Assembly (NCBI GenBank): GCA_024401435.1 | Contig: JAKSLB010000001.1 | Span: 124,001-188,000 of the forward strand | Source: Paludibacteraceae bacterium | GTDB lineage: Bacteria > Bacteroidota > Bacteroidia > Bacteroidales > Paludibacteraceae | Reading direction: 5' to 3' | DNA length: 64,000 bases | Shown here: positions 26,943-39,800 of the stretch, in pieces | Numbering within the stretch: position 1 is the first letter of the stretch | Layout: each line of letters starts with the position of its first letter | Position numbers and translations under genes: made by a program | Notes under the pieces: model-generated | The model's input: the letters and a program-made list of their open reading frames with translations, nothing else | The model's database searches: none | Told to the model about the DNA's origin: nothing

Positions 26943-28925
26943 TTAAGATTTATAGTTACGAGTTTGAACCTTGATAGCCTCATAAGTAAGAGGTTCTTTG
27001 ATCAACTCAGGCTCCTTCTCATCGTTACCTTGATAATTCCAGCAACCAACATAGAAGTAGTTTTCATCATCACGTTTTGCTTCACCCTCTTCAGTTTGGT
27101 ATTCTTCACGGAAGTGACCACCACAACTTTCATTACGGCTTAAAGCATCACGAGCGATCAACTCACCCATAATAATGAAATCTCTTAAATGGAAAGCTTT
27201 ATCCAACTCAATATTCATTCCCTCTTCAACAGTACCAGGAACGAACAAGTTCTTTTCGAATTCTTGGCGTAACTCTTTCAATTTCTTAAGAGCAGTTTCC
27301 AAGCTTTCTTTTGTACGACCCATACCAACATACTCCCACATGATGTGACCTAACTCTTTATGAAGAGAGTCTACAGAACGTTTACCCTTGATGTTGATCA
27401 AAGCCTCTTGTTCTTTTTCACATTTTGCTTGAGCATCCATGAATTCTTTGCTATCTGGATTGAAACGAGCAACGGTGATTTGGTCTGACAAATAATTTTG
27501 AATAGTGTATGGCAATACGAAGTAACCATCAGCCAAACCTTGCATCAAAGCAGATGCACCTAAACGGTTAGCACCGTGGTCTGAGAAGTTACACTCACCA
27601 ATTGCGAACAAACCTTTAACAGAAGTTTGAAGTTCGTAGTCAACCCAAAGACCACCCATTGTATAGTGGATAGCAGGGAAGATCATCATTGGATTATAGT
27701 ATTTAACACCATTGATTTCTTTTGCGAATTCACCTGGATTAACATCAGTAATTTCTTCGTACATATCGAACAAGTTACCATAACGTTGACGAACAACGTC
27801 GATACCAAGGCGATTGATAGCTTCAGAGAAATCCAAGAATACAGCCAAACCTGTATTGTTTACACCGAAACCTTTATCACAACGCTCTTTAGCTGCACGA
27901 GATGCAACGTCACGAGGAACCAAGTTACCGAATGCAGGGTAACGACGCTCCAAGTAATAATCACGATTCTCTTCAGGGATATCAGAACCCTTAATTTCGC
28001 CACGTTGTAATTTCTTAGCATCTTCGATGTTCTTTGGAACCCAGATACGTCCATCGTTACGTAATGACTCAGACATCAAAGTCAACTTTGATTGTTTGTC
28101 ACCATGAACAGGAATACAAGTTGGGTGAATTTGAACATATGAAGGATTTGCCATATAAGCACCCTTACGATATGCAGCGATTGCAGCTGAACAGTTACAA
28201 CCCATAGCGTTAGTAGACAAGAAATAAGTGTTTCCGTAACCACCAGTAGCTAAAACTACAGCGTGAGCAGCGAAACGTTCAAACTTACCTGTTACCAAGT
28301 TTTTAGCAATGATACCACGTGCACGTCCGTCAATCATTACGACATCATGCATCTCATATCTATTGTAACTCTTTACTTTACCAGCTTTGATTTGACGGTT
28401 TAGTGAAGAATAAGCACCTAATAACAATTGTTGACCTGTTTGTCCTTTTGCATAGAAAGTACGGCTAACTTGAGCACCACCAAATGAACGGTTTGCTAAT
28501 AATCCTCCGTATTCACGAGCAAATGGAACACCTTGTGCAACACATTGGTCGATGATATTAGATGATACTTCAGCCAAACGATATACGTTTGCTTCACGAG
28601 CACGATAGTCACCACCTTTTACTGTATCGTAGAATAAACGATATACAGAGTCACCATCGTTTTGATAACATTTTGCTGCATTAATACCTCCTTGTGCTGC
28701 AATTGAGTGAGCACGACGTGGAGAATCTTGGATACAGAAATTTAATACGTTGAAGCCCATTTCTGCTAATGTTGATGCTGCAGATGCACCAGCCAAACCT
28801 GTTCCAACAACGATGATATCCAACTTACGTTTGTTGGCAGGATTCACCAATTTTTGGTGAGCTTTATAATTAGTCCATTTCTCTGCTATTGGACCCTCTG
28901 GAATTTTTGAATTTATTTCAGCCAT
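26943..28925 (-). CDS. frdA: succinate dehydrogenase/fumarate reductase flavoprotein subunit
   Basis: The catalytic subunit with covalently bound FAD, interconverting fumarate and succinate. Of 660 residues, the first 45 or so include the FAD Rossmann motif [35 protein letters not shown] follows with the flavin-linking His region. Later come HPTCIPVHG, the active-site segment with [19 protein letters not shown], and [11 protein letters not shown]. The C-terminal domain is complete. It lies 33 bp after the cytochrome b gene and 21 bp before frdB. Confidence 0.96.
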   Translation of the reverse strand: MAEINSKIPEGPIAEKWTNYKAHQKLVNPANKRKLDIIVVGTGLAGASAASTLAEMGFNVLNFCIQDSPRRAHSIAAQGGINAAKCYQNDGDSVYRLFYDTVKGGDYRAREANVYRLAEVSSNIIDQCVAQGVPFAREYGGLLANRSFGGAQVSRTFYAKGQTGQQLLLGAYSSLNRQIKAGKVKSYNRYEMHDVVMIDGRARGIIAKNLVTGKFERFAAHAVVLATGGYGNTYFLSTNAMGCNCSAAIAAYRKGAYMANPSYVQIHPTCIPVHGDKQSKLTLMSESLRNDGRIWVPKNIEDAKKLQRGEIKGSDIPEENRDYYLERRYPAFGNLVPRDVASRAAKERCDKGFGVNNTGLAVFLDFSEAINRLGIDVVRQRYGNLFDMYEEITDVNPGEFAKEINGVKYYNPMMIFPAIHYTMGGLWVDYELQTSVKGLFAIGECNFSDHGANRLGASALMQGLADGYFVLPYTIQNYLSDQITVARFNPDSKEFMDAQAKCEKEQEALINIKGKRSVDSLHKELGHIMWEYVGMGRTKESLETALKKLKELRQEFEKNLFVPGTVEEGMNIELDKAFHLRDFIIMGELIARDALSRNESCGGHFREEYQTEEGEAKRDDENYFYVGCWNYQGNDEKEPELIKEPLTYEAIKVQTRNYKS

Positions 28926-28958
28926 AATTATATTTCTTATTTTCTATTAATAACTTAA

Positions 28959-29627
28959 TTAAAGACTTTGAATATAACCTGCAACAACAACAGCGCCAAA
29001 GCCTAAGAAGATAATGGTAGCAACAATGTTAGCTATACATTTCAAACGAGGGAACCAAGTTTTTCCATTAATACCCATAGTTTGGAATGCACTCCAGAAT
29101 CCATGAGTTAAATGGAACCAAAGAGCAGCCAACCATACCAAGTAGATCAAGCAAATAACTGGATTTGAGAAAGTAGCCTGAATCAAAGCAGCACCATCTG
29201 AAAATTGTCCTGCATATTCAGCTTCTGCACCCATGATTTCAGGCAATTGCATTTTTGCCCAAAATTGTGTTAAGTGTAATAGCAAACCACCAATTACAAC
29301 AAAACCTAAAACAAGCATGTTTTGAGAAGAAAGCTCAACCTCATTCTGATTACGTTGTACAGAATAACCAACTGGACGTGCTTTCATGTTACGCAATGTA
29401 AGAATCATTGCAAAAATAATGTGCAAAATGAAACCGCAAGCTAATACTAATGTACCTACCAAAGCGTACCAATTTGCACCTAAGAACTCACAAATGCCAT
29501 TATATGCTTCGCCTGAGAATATAGCAACCGCATTCATCGACATGTGAAAAGTAAGAAACAAAATGAGAAAAAGTCCTGTGATACTCATAATCAACTTTCT
29601 CCCGATTGATGAATCAATTAACCACAT
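28959..29627 (-). CDS. frdC: succinate dehydrogenase/fumarate reductase cytochrome b subunit
   Basis: The membrane anchor that binds heme b and exchanges electrons with menaquinone. A 222-residue protein with five hydrophobic helices. Histidines suited to heme binding lie in helices (LILFLTFHMSMN, ACGFILHIIFAM, LLLHLTQFW, ALWFHLTHGFW). It is first gene of the operon, with a promoter-like box about 90 nt upstream. Confidence 0.94.
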   Translation of the reverse strand: MWLIDSSIGRKLIMSITGLFLILFLTFHMSMNAVAIFSGEAYNGICEFLGANWYALVGTLVLACGFILHIIFAMILTLRNMKARPVGYSVQRNQNEVELSSQNMLVLGFVVIGGLLLHLTQFWAKMQLPEIMGAEAEYAGQFSDGAALIQATFSNPVICLIYLVWLAALWFHLTHGFWSAFQTMGINGKTWFPRLKCIANIVATIIFLGFGAVVVAGYIQSL

Positions 29628-29717
29628 AAGTTTTTAAAATTTAATGAATTATTTAATTATTACTAGTTTTTTACGTTTTGTGTATATGAGTTTTTCTCTA
29701 AAATACTATTGAAAATA

Positions 29718-29725
29718 CAAATATA
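29718..29725 (-). promoter_or_regulatory. -7 box of the frd/sdh operon
   Basis: TATATTTG on the minus strand, about 90 nt before the cytochrome b start. No good -33 TTG at the usual distance. The rest of 29628-29826 shows nothing else. Confidence 0.55.
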
Positions 29726-29826
29726 AGTAAAAAAACGATACAAGGAAAAATTTGAATTAAGATTTGGAGGAGGTTCTGAAAATTCATTGAAAGTGGTTTA
29801 TTTCAGCCGAAACAACAAGCAAAAAA

Positions 29827-29859
29827 AAGTGAAAGTAACAATTCATGTCACTTTCACTT
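29827..29859 (-). terminator. terminator of the second PorP/SprF gene
   Basis: A 10-bp stem extended by three pairs after one mismatch (arms 29827-29840 and 29846-29859) is followed on the minus strand by eight T. Confidence 0.8.
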
Positions 29860-29893
29860 CTACATATATTTATTTCACATCTAAGACTTAGTA

Positions 29894-30877
29894 CTAATTT
29901 CGATGATATCTAGTATATCGTTTTTTAGACATACCATAATTAGCATAGCATCCACGATCTTTTTGTCCGATTCGGAACTCTATGCCTAATTCATGAGAAC
30001 CTGGTCTGTTTAAATCTGTACAACAGAGATCATACGAATAAAAAGCAGAGAATATTTCATGTGAAAAACCTACACGGAAAACAACTTCTTTTGTAATCTT
30101 AAAAGCTGATCCAACATAAAAATAATCTCTCGGTCTAGAATCATAATCACCAACATAATAGAAATCTAAGCCAATTTCATGTTGTTGAATATCCTTACAT
30201 CTTTCATCTCCCATAAAATAATAAAAAGCATATGTTGGCGCTAAACGCCACCATTCTTGTGATTGAAAATTACAATTAACAAAAGCATAAAAGATTTTAT
30301 TCATTGAAATATGATTATTACCTCTCAACAAATGGTTAGCAGCAAAACCAAATTCAATATTTTGAATCAAAAATTCAATTCCGACGTCAATATCTGGAGA
30401 TATTCCTTTTTCCAAATATTCATCAAATCCGTCTATTCTTATTTCCGGAATTTCGCTTTCATTCTTCCTTATTTCATCCCTATCATACGATTTATTCATA
30501 AAACCAGCACTTAACCCCAAATTAATATAACTATCCGGTCCTATTGGAACACAAAATGCATAATCAATCTTAGGATTTATAACGGTTTGATATCCTATTA
30601 AATCATAAAGTAAATTTAGGCCTACTTGAGAATGAGCTCCCAAGAAAAAATATTTTGCAGAAAGGAAACCACTTTTAGGACAACCATCCAAACCAGCCCA
30701 TTGCAACCGACCTCCTAATGATATAGTAGAATATTTCAATTCTGGTATATATCCAGGATTATGATAAGCATATTGCATTTGTTTATTCGAAAAGAAAGGG
30801 ACTTCTTGTGCATGAAGAACTCCAAGACTTAAAACAAATGTTATTATTATAAAATATCTTCTCATACTTAAATTCAT
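29894..30877 (-). CDS. PorP/SprF family T9SS outer-membrane protein (second copy)
   Basis: A 327-residue exported protein (signal peptide ending near residue 23, VLHAQ) with the family motif PFFSNKQMQYAYHNPGYIPE and GGRLQWAGLDG, then barrel strands to the C-terminus. It starts 10 bp after the stop of the 4,570-residue cargo gene, so the two are one transcript. It resembles the PorP at 1021-2010 in layout, though the sequences are well diverged. It probably serves the adjacent cargo, as SprF serves SprB. Confidence 0.9.
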   Translation of the reverse strand: MNLSMRRYFIIITFVLSLGVLHAQEVPFFSNKQMQYAYHNPGYIPELKYSTISLGGRLQWAGLDGCPKSGFLSAKYFFLGAHSQVGLNLLYDLIGYQTVINPKIDYAFCVPIGPDSYINLGLSAGFMNKSYDRDEIRKNESEIPEIRIDGFDEYLEKGISPDIDVGIEFLIQNIEFGFAANHLLRGNNHISMNKIFYAFVNCNFQSQEWWRLAPTYAFYYFMGDERCKDIQQHEIGLDFYYVGDYDSRPRDYFYVGSAFKITKEVVFRVGFSHEIFSAFYSYDLCCTDLNRPGSHELGIEFRIGQKDRGCYANYGMSKKRYTRYHRN

Positions 30878-30887
30878 TTCAAATTTA

Positions 30888-33800
30888 TTATTTTTCTCGA
30901 GCTAGTGTCACATATCCTGTCATGGTTTCTTCTTTTCCATGGACATGATAAAACAAAACATAAAAATAAGTGTCATTTGATGCTAAACCTTTGCCTCGAT
31001 ATGAGCCATCCCAACCCTCACGATCTTCTGTTTCAAAGATTAATGTACCAACTCTATCGTAAATCTGCAATTTGTATTTATCCATAAATTTAGAATTACC
31101 ATCAGCCACAAATGAATTAGGAACAAATGGTTTGCATCTTACAGGTAAAGCCACAAAGGTATCGCGTGAACACATATCTTCTACAGTCACAGTTAAAAAC
31201 ATGTATTGATCATCACATCTAAAAATTTCATTTTCTTCAAATTCATACGTAAACGATGGACTTGTAGATACAACATTATTAGTATCTGTCATCCACCACT
31301 TATAGGATAAAAATTCTCCATCTAAATCCGTCGAGAAAGAAATTACATTATGTGTTAAATCCAATGCACCTTCTTTATTATCCCATTCACTATAGGTATT
31401 CTGTTGGTAAATGATAGGAGTAACATATTCAATAATTTTAACTGTATCAGATATAGAATCATGACAATGATTATTATCCTCCACCCATAATTGAATAGGA
31501 TATACAGGATTAATATCTGATGCAGAATGAGTAAATATAGTATTACGATCGACAAGAGTATCATTATACGACCAACGAACGCTTACATAGTTCTTCTTCG
31601 GTTTCAACTGAAACACTCCATCAGAACAAACTTTCAATGCTCCACCTATTTTTGGCTGTATCTTATCCAAAGCGTTTATAGTCGAAAACTCATATTGATA
31701 TAAACATCCTAAAGAATTTTCTCTCGCGATTAACATATAATCTTTTTTACCTTCAATAATAAAGTCTGGTGACACACGTTCATCATCCAAAAATGGCAAT
31801 TCCACCCAAGTAAATGTACAAGAATTAGTAGCTGTAGCTACAAACTCAGCTTTATCACCATAACAATATTTCTTATCAAATCCTGAAACTTTTACGTTTT
31901 CAGGTCTATGGAATGTTAAATTCAAAGTGTCTGTTGCCATACACCCATGTTCATTCTTTGCAACAAAAGTATAAACACCCGTCTCTTTCAAAGCTGTAGA
32001 CAAACTTGGATAAGCGACACTCAATGTTTGATTATAAAGTGACTTTATCGTATCCTTAATACTATATGTATTTGCTATTTCTAATATTGATACACTTTCA
32101 CCATAACACTCATCATGTTGTAATTTCAAAGGTTTAACCTCAGGATGAATGGTTACAACAATTGTAGTATCCTTACTTAAACAATTACTATTATCTTGAA
32201 TATGACGAACTTTATAGTATCTTGTTCCTGCAAGGTCTGTAGACACATATGAATTAACGGTATCAACAGTTGATGGTACGGATGAAATATTCTCCCATAT
32301 CAATCTTAAATTAGTCTCTAATGGCATACCTGTCAACAACTGAGATCCTGTATTTTGACAGAATTCCTGACTTTCAACAGAAGGTATCTCTGGTTGCTTA
32401 TAGAAGGTCAAAGTGGACAAACCAGAAGCCGTACAAGTAAGTCCATTCGTTGTGTATGAATAGTAAACTTCATAAACTCCACTCTCAGTAAGAGACCTTG
32501 CCTTGTTTGTCACATTGTTTGTCTTATTCAATCCATAATAAATAGAATCAACCACCACTAATGGAGTCATATCACGTGCTGTAGCGGATTTTTTAGCCAA
32601 TTGTACCAAATCAATCGTATAAGGTTGACAAGTAGCTGTATCTGGTAATAAGATTTCAATCTGTGGATATACAACTGCCTTTACAGAGGAGAGCTTACTA
32701 ACACAACCTGTAACAAGGTTCTTTTGTTGTACTGAATAAGTAGTCGTTCCAGCTTCTTTCACTGAGAAAGTAGCGACATCCAAATTCTCAAATACTTCAT
32801 TATGATTAGAATCAAACCACTTCAACATCAACAACTCTCCACTATCAGTCTTAGTAGGAACAAGAACTTTTGCATCATCTCCATCTTTCAACTGACATAA
32901 ATTAACAATCGTGTCTGGTAATGTTTGCGGATTTGGATTAACCGTAACAGTCACATCAATACTATCGTAACAATACAAAGAACCGATCTTCTTTTGTCCA
33001 ATCAAACGGAATGTTTCAGTCTCTTGTACTGAATTCTCAAATGGGAAATTAGCACCTTCTGATGTTACTGTTCCGCGTCTCCAAACATAACTATCAGCAT
33101 TAATAGCTTTCAAATCAGGAACAACATCACCATAACAAATAGTATCTGTACCTATTGTGGCTACCCCAATAGAATCGTATGCAACTACCTCAAATGTATC
33201 TTGACGTTGACATTTAGATTCTTTTTCATTCACCATCACCAAATATTTACCTGATTGTGCAACACTATCTGGACGTGCAACTGAAATTTTACTTCCATTC
33301 TCAGGAAGGAAGAAGTAACTATACGTTACCGTATCAATATTGGTTGTATAATTTGGTTCAACACGACTTGTTATATCAAGCGCATCTTTGAAACATGTCT
33401 CTATTAATTCAACTGGTTGATAGGCAATCTTCTTGCGAATATCAAATGTAAAGGAAACAGGTTCACTATAACAATGTGATAATGTATCAACAGCTTTTAA
33501 TGTATAATTAGATGTTCCAAACTGATCGGTTGAAACAACAAATTGAGTATCTTGAACCTTAGCTGTTCTACCCTCCCACATAAATGTTTGATTTAATGTG
33601 TTAGAACCATTCTTAGAAGCTGATAAAATCACATCACCAATGCTTTGACATACAATCGTATCACCCACTAAAGTTGGCATAGATGGTTGTGGATAGAATT
33701 GAACAGAAACTGGTTGAACCAATTCACATCCTTTATCATCTTTATAATAAACTTTCAAATAACTATTCTCTGCTATTTTTGTCTCATTATGAATAGTATC

Positions 33801-36800
33801 TGTTCCCATCAAAGTATATTGATAAGTAGGATTAGTTCCTCCTTCAATAACACTTGATAAAGATTCCATTAAATCAAAGGTGTATGGTTGACAGATGGTA
33901 TCTGGATCAATCCATTTACTACGTATCTGTGGATGAACATGAACTGTCATATTGAAGCGCTCACTAACACAATTAGTCTTCTTATTGTATACTTCAACTT
34001 CATATTCGAAAGTCCCTGCTTCTTGGATAGATTGAGAGATCTTCTCTTTCTCTGTCATATTACCATCCTTATCGTACCATCTCATCGGATATGCATCAAT
34101 ATCTGCTGCAGGACGATTGAAACTTAATGAAACTGGACTTCCTGCAGTATCCTGACACAAGTCAATCGTAGTATCATGCAAAGCTATTGGATTTGGATTA
34201 GTAACAATTGTCACATCAATACTATCCTCACACATTAATTGTCCTATTTGCTTGATACCGATCAAACGAATCGTTTCTGTTTTTTCTGTATCACTCTTAT
34301 AAACTAATGAAGCTCCAGAAACTTGTTTTCCATTAGCATTTCTCCATATATAGGAATCTGCATACTTAGCCTCCAATGTTATCTCTGAGTATTCACAAAG
34401 TACTCTTGGACCGTCTGCCTCTATTCCTAATGAATCACGTACAAGAACATTTACCATTTCTTCACGTTGACAGACTTTCATAGAATCTGAGACTCTCACA
34501 AGATAACTTCCGCTCTTTACAATAGCTTTAGGATCAAATGTTTCTAATGCTCCTGGAAGTTCATATTCATAATGCAACGTTCCGAGTCCTCCTTTCAATT
34601 TTTCAACTTGAGCAATCAAATCAACAGGAACATTATAGCAACTCTTCAATGTATCCAATTCTATGGCTTGGATGGAATCTCGAATCACTAATGTAATCGT
34701 ATCTGGCTGACTATAACATTTGGTAATTGTATCGTATGCTCGAACACGGTATACATTCTTTCCTGATTTGTTCAAGTCAACATCTTGTGTCTTAGCTAAC
34801 AAGGTCTCCTTGTCATTCATCACCCATTCGAATATCTGTGGTGATGGAGTTCCATCTTTCACGCCGTTCGATTGTGCTGTCAAGGAAACCACCTTCTGTG
34901 CCTGACACATATCTGTATCCTTTGGAACTGTTGGTATGTTCGGTTCTGAATGGAACTTGATGGTGATCTCTTGTTTCAACTTACAGCCATTCTTATCTGT
35001 AAAGTAAGCCATCAAGTTACTGTTCTTTGAAATTTTTGTTTCATCCTTCAAGGTGTCGGAGCCGTTCATAACGTAGTGGGTGAACTTGCCCTTTCCTCCG
35101 TAGAAATTGTTAACGTCTTGCAATGCATTCTGCAAATTGTAGGTGAATGGCTCACAGACTGGTTGTGGATCTTTCCACTTGGTGCGTAACATCGGTTGAA
35201 CAACAACTGTCATCTTGAAACGTGGACTGACGCAGCCCGTCACTCTATCTGTCAAGTCTGCCCAGTAGATAAAGGTGCTATCATCCTTGATGGATTGGTC
35301 TATCGTCTCCTTGGATGAGAAGGATTGAGTCGCATCTTCCTTGTCATACCAGTTCAAAATATAGGAGGTGATATTGTCTGTAGCACGGTCAAATCCTACT
35401 TGGATAACAGAAGATTTGGAAGCTGTGTCCTGACATACATAGATCGTACTGTCTGGTAAAACTTTCGGATTTGGGTTCGTCAAGATCGTCACGTCAATAC
35501 TGTCTTGGCAGGTCAACGTTCCGATTAGTTTGGATCCAATTAGTTTGACCACTTCTGTTTTTGCCGTATCACTCTTATATAATAATGATTCGCCTTCCAA
35601 TTTAGCGCCATTGGATCTTCTCCATACATAAGAATCCGCATTGGATGCTGTGAGCGTAATTTCTGATATCTCGCATAGAACTCTTGGTCCGTCTGCATGA
35701 ACACCCAAGGAATCATGCATCAAGACATTCACCTTCTCTTCTCTCTGACATACTGCCATGGAATCCGAGACCTTCACAAGATAACTGCCGGTCTTTACAA
35801 TTTTATCTGCGGCTACTGTTTCCAAAGTTCCTGGAAGACTATATTCATAATGCAACGTTCCGAGTCCACCTTTTAATTTCTCAACTTGAGCTGTCAAGTC
35901 AACAGGTACATTATAGCAACTCTTCAATGTATCCAATCCTATGGCTTGGATAGAATCTCGAATCACTAATGTAATCGTATCTGGCTGACTATAACATTTG
36001 GTAATTGTATCGTATGCTCGAACACGGTATACATTCTTTCCTGATTTGTTCAAGTCAACATCTTGTGTCTTAGCTAACAAGGTCTCCTTGTCATTCATCA
36101 CCCATTCGAATATCTGTGGTGATGGAGTTCCATCTTTCACGCCGTTCGATTGTGCTGTCAAGGAAACCACCTTCTGTGCCTGACACATATCTGTATCCTT
36201 TGGAACTGTTGGTATGTTCGGTTCTGAATGGAACTTGATGGTGATCTCTTGTTTCAACTTACAGCCATTCTTATCTGTAAAGTAAGCCATCAAGTTACTG
36301 TTCTTTGAAATTTTTGTTTCATCCTTCAAGGTGTCGGAGCCGTTCATAACGTAGTGGGTGAACTTGCCCTTTCCTCCGTAGAAATTGTTAACGTCTTGCA
36401 ATGCATTCTGCAAATTGTAGGTGAATGGCTCACAGACTGGTTGTGGATCTTTCCACTTGGTGCGTAACATCGGTTGAACAACAACTGTCATCTTGAAACG
36501 TGGACTGACGCAGCCCGTCACTCTATCTGTCAAGTCTGCCCAGTAGATAAAGGTGCTATCATCCTTGATGGATTGGTCTATCGTCTCCTTGGATGAGAAG
36601 GATTGAGTCGCATCTTCCTTGTCATACCAGTTCAAAATATAGGAGGTGATATTGTCTGTAGCACGGTCAAATCCTACTTGGATAACAGAAGATTTGGAAG
36701 CTGTGTCCTGACATACATAGATCGTACTGTCTGGTAAAACTTTCGGATTTGGGTTCGTCAAGATCGTCACGTCAATACTGTCTTGGCAGGTCAACGTTCC

Positions 36801-39800
36801 GATTAGTTTGGATCCAATTAGTTTGACCACTTCTGTTTTTGCCGTATCACTCTTATATAATAATGATTCGCCTTCCAATTTAGCGCCATTGGATCTTCTC
36901 CATACATAAGAATCCGCATTGGATGCTGTGAGCGTAATTTCTGATATCTCGCATAGAACTCTTGGTCCGTCTGCATGAACACCCAAGGAATCATGCATCA
37001 AGACATTCACCTTCTCTTCTCTCTGACATACTGCCATGGAATCCGAGACCTTCACAAGATAACTGCCGGTCTTTACAATTTTATCTGCGGCTACTGTTTC
37101 CAAAGTTCCTGGAAGACTATATTCATAATGCAACGTTCCGAGTCCACCTTTTAATTTCTCAACTTGAGCTGTCAAGTCAACAGGTACATTATAGCAACTC
37201 TTCAATGTATCCAATCCTATGGCTTGGATGGAATCTCGAATAGTCATTGTAAATGTATCAGGCTGACTGTAACATTGAGTATGTAAATCATAAGCACGAA
37301 CCTCGTATGTGTTCTTACCAGTATAACTCAAATCCGCATCGATTGTATTAGCCTTGATTGTATCACGAGTATTAATTACCCATTCAAAAGACTGAGAAGA
37401 AGGCGTATTGTTTTTAACACCATTCGAGACAGCCTGAAGAGTAATTGTTTTCAATTCCTGGCAGACACTTGTATCATTATAGATAGTAGGGATATTAGGT
37501 TCTGGGAAGAATTGAATAGAAACAGGTTGTTTCAATTCACATCCATTATTATCTAAATAATAAGCTGTTAATTTACTGTTTTCTTTAATCGCTGTTTCAT
37601 TATGAATCGTATCATTACTACTATTGTTCAATGTAAACTGATACGTAGGATTCTTACCACCATAGATAGCCTTGTTCAAAGCCACCAACATATTGAAAGA
37701 ATCTGGTTGACAGATGGTATCTGGATCTATCCATTTACTACGAATCTGAGGATAAACCGTTATCTTCATAGAGGCGAAATCACTTACACAACCCGTGTTA
37801 CGGTCTGTCAAATTCACCTTATAAACAAATATGCTATCCTTCACGATTGGTTGACTGATTGTTTCAACATCTTTTGCCAACAACACATCGCCCTTATTAT
37901 TATACCAAGAGATAGCATAGTTACTAGAACCATTAGCTGCATCGCGATCGAACTGGAATTCAACAGGAGCACCTGTAGTATCCTGACAAACACCAATAGT
38001 AGTATCACGTAACACTGTTGGAAGAGTATCAACAATCACCTTATGAGATGTTTTTGAAACACAAGTTGGCAAATCATTTAATGCACCAACAACAGTCAAA
38101 GTAGTATCTTTCGTTAAACCGAGTTGTTTATAAGAAAGGCCTGTACTTAACAAAGAAGAATCGTAATACCATTTGTATGAAATAGGACGATTGTCACCCG
38201 TTACTTTCAATGAAATAGAATCACTTGAGCAAATCTCTTTTTCACCATCTATAGAAAAATGCGGTAATTCATGGAAGATAACCGTCACCTCATTTCTTTG
38301 AGAGCAATTTGTTAACTCATCATGAAGTTCGAACTGATAAGTAGAAGTATCCTGAACTGTCGATGTCAAATGTTCAAGGTCAGACTGTAACATAACATTT
38401 GTACCTTTCTGAGCAGACATGACAAAGTTGGAACGATATTTTGCATCTACCTCGAATGATTTATAAGCTAAATCCCATAAATTAACAACCGAATCACTAC
38501 AATATGCAAGTGTATCTTTACCGCCAATAGGTTTTGCAACGATGGAAGAAGCAACAACAGCTACAGAAGTAGACATATCACTTTGACAAGAAGTAAGCGT
38601 ATCTTCAAAATAAGCTTTTAGAATAGTCCATGGATCCTTTTCATCCAATGAATATTGTAATCCGATTTGACCATCTTGCCAAACAAGACGTTGGTTGTCA
38701 GAATATGTAGTATCAGATGCATTAATCTTCAACGGAGCATTACTACGACAGAAGAAGAGTGAGTCTTCTCCATTTTCAATCAATGGAGCAGCAGGTTTGG
38801 TATTAATCGTAACTGTAAACGTATCTTCTGTTGAACAGATCTTATCTGAATCAATCATTACATAACCATATTGAACCTCTTCAGATGCTTTTGAATAAGC
38901 CAAAGAAGACATTTCTGTTTCAGTCAAAGTATCTTTTTTCAAAGAACTATTCAAAGTAAAATAGTAATCGATTTTAGGATTATGACCACCAATAGTATTC
39001 GTATTACGATAATTTTTGATGTAAGAAGCAGCATCAAAAACATCCGGTTGACATATTGGAGCAGGATCTGAGATTGATAATGAAATCTTTTTATTGACTG
39101 TCACTGTAATCTCTTTGCTGCTCATACAGTGAGTTCCTTTGTCAATATTTTTTATAACACCGACATACTTAACATTAATTCTAGAATCCGTGAAAGTTGT
39201 ATCCGCATTGAAATTTTCTCTTTGTATTTTGTTTGCATCTTCCCAATAGAAATACAAGTCGTTGTATTTATTATCTGAATTGACAGAAGAAGTATAATCA
39301 ACATTCAACTTATGGTTACCCGATCCTTGACATAAACTAGTATCCTTAATCAAAGGCAAACCTGGTAATGAATCGATATTGATTATCACATTCACGCTAT
39401 CCACACAATTATAACCTGTAGTTGCCACAAGTGTCAATTTTTCATCTTCACCAGAACTAAACGCACTCTCATTGATAATGCGAGTACCCTTATTGTACCA
39501 TTCATATGTATAAGGAGTATTTTGAGGAGTAGGTAATGCGAACACCTCATTCTCACACTTATTGACAGAATCAGGCTTCATTTCCGGAAGCGGTGCAAAT
39601 TGGATTGTGACAGAATCGACATGTGAGCATCCACTGATAGGATCTTGAACAGAAATGTAGTATTTCTGAATATCTTCGACAGTCTTAACCTTTGTTGAAT
39701 AGATTTTTCGAGCAGCAGTTTCAGAAACAACCGTACCATTAGCAGACGTTATTTCAAAAGTAGGATTAGCTTGAGTAATAATAGTTTGATGACGATCAAT

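Noticed and set aside
27627..28010. 127-codon plus-strand frame opposite frdA
   Set aside because: It lies wholly antisense to a strongly conserved gene and has no recognisable features.
34720..36183. Identical plus-strand frames of 61 codons at 34720 and 35998
   Set aside because: They are antisense shadows of the duplicated segment of the giant gene and only serve to confirm the 1,278-bp period.
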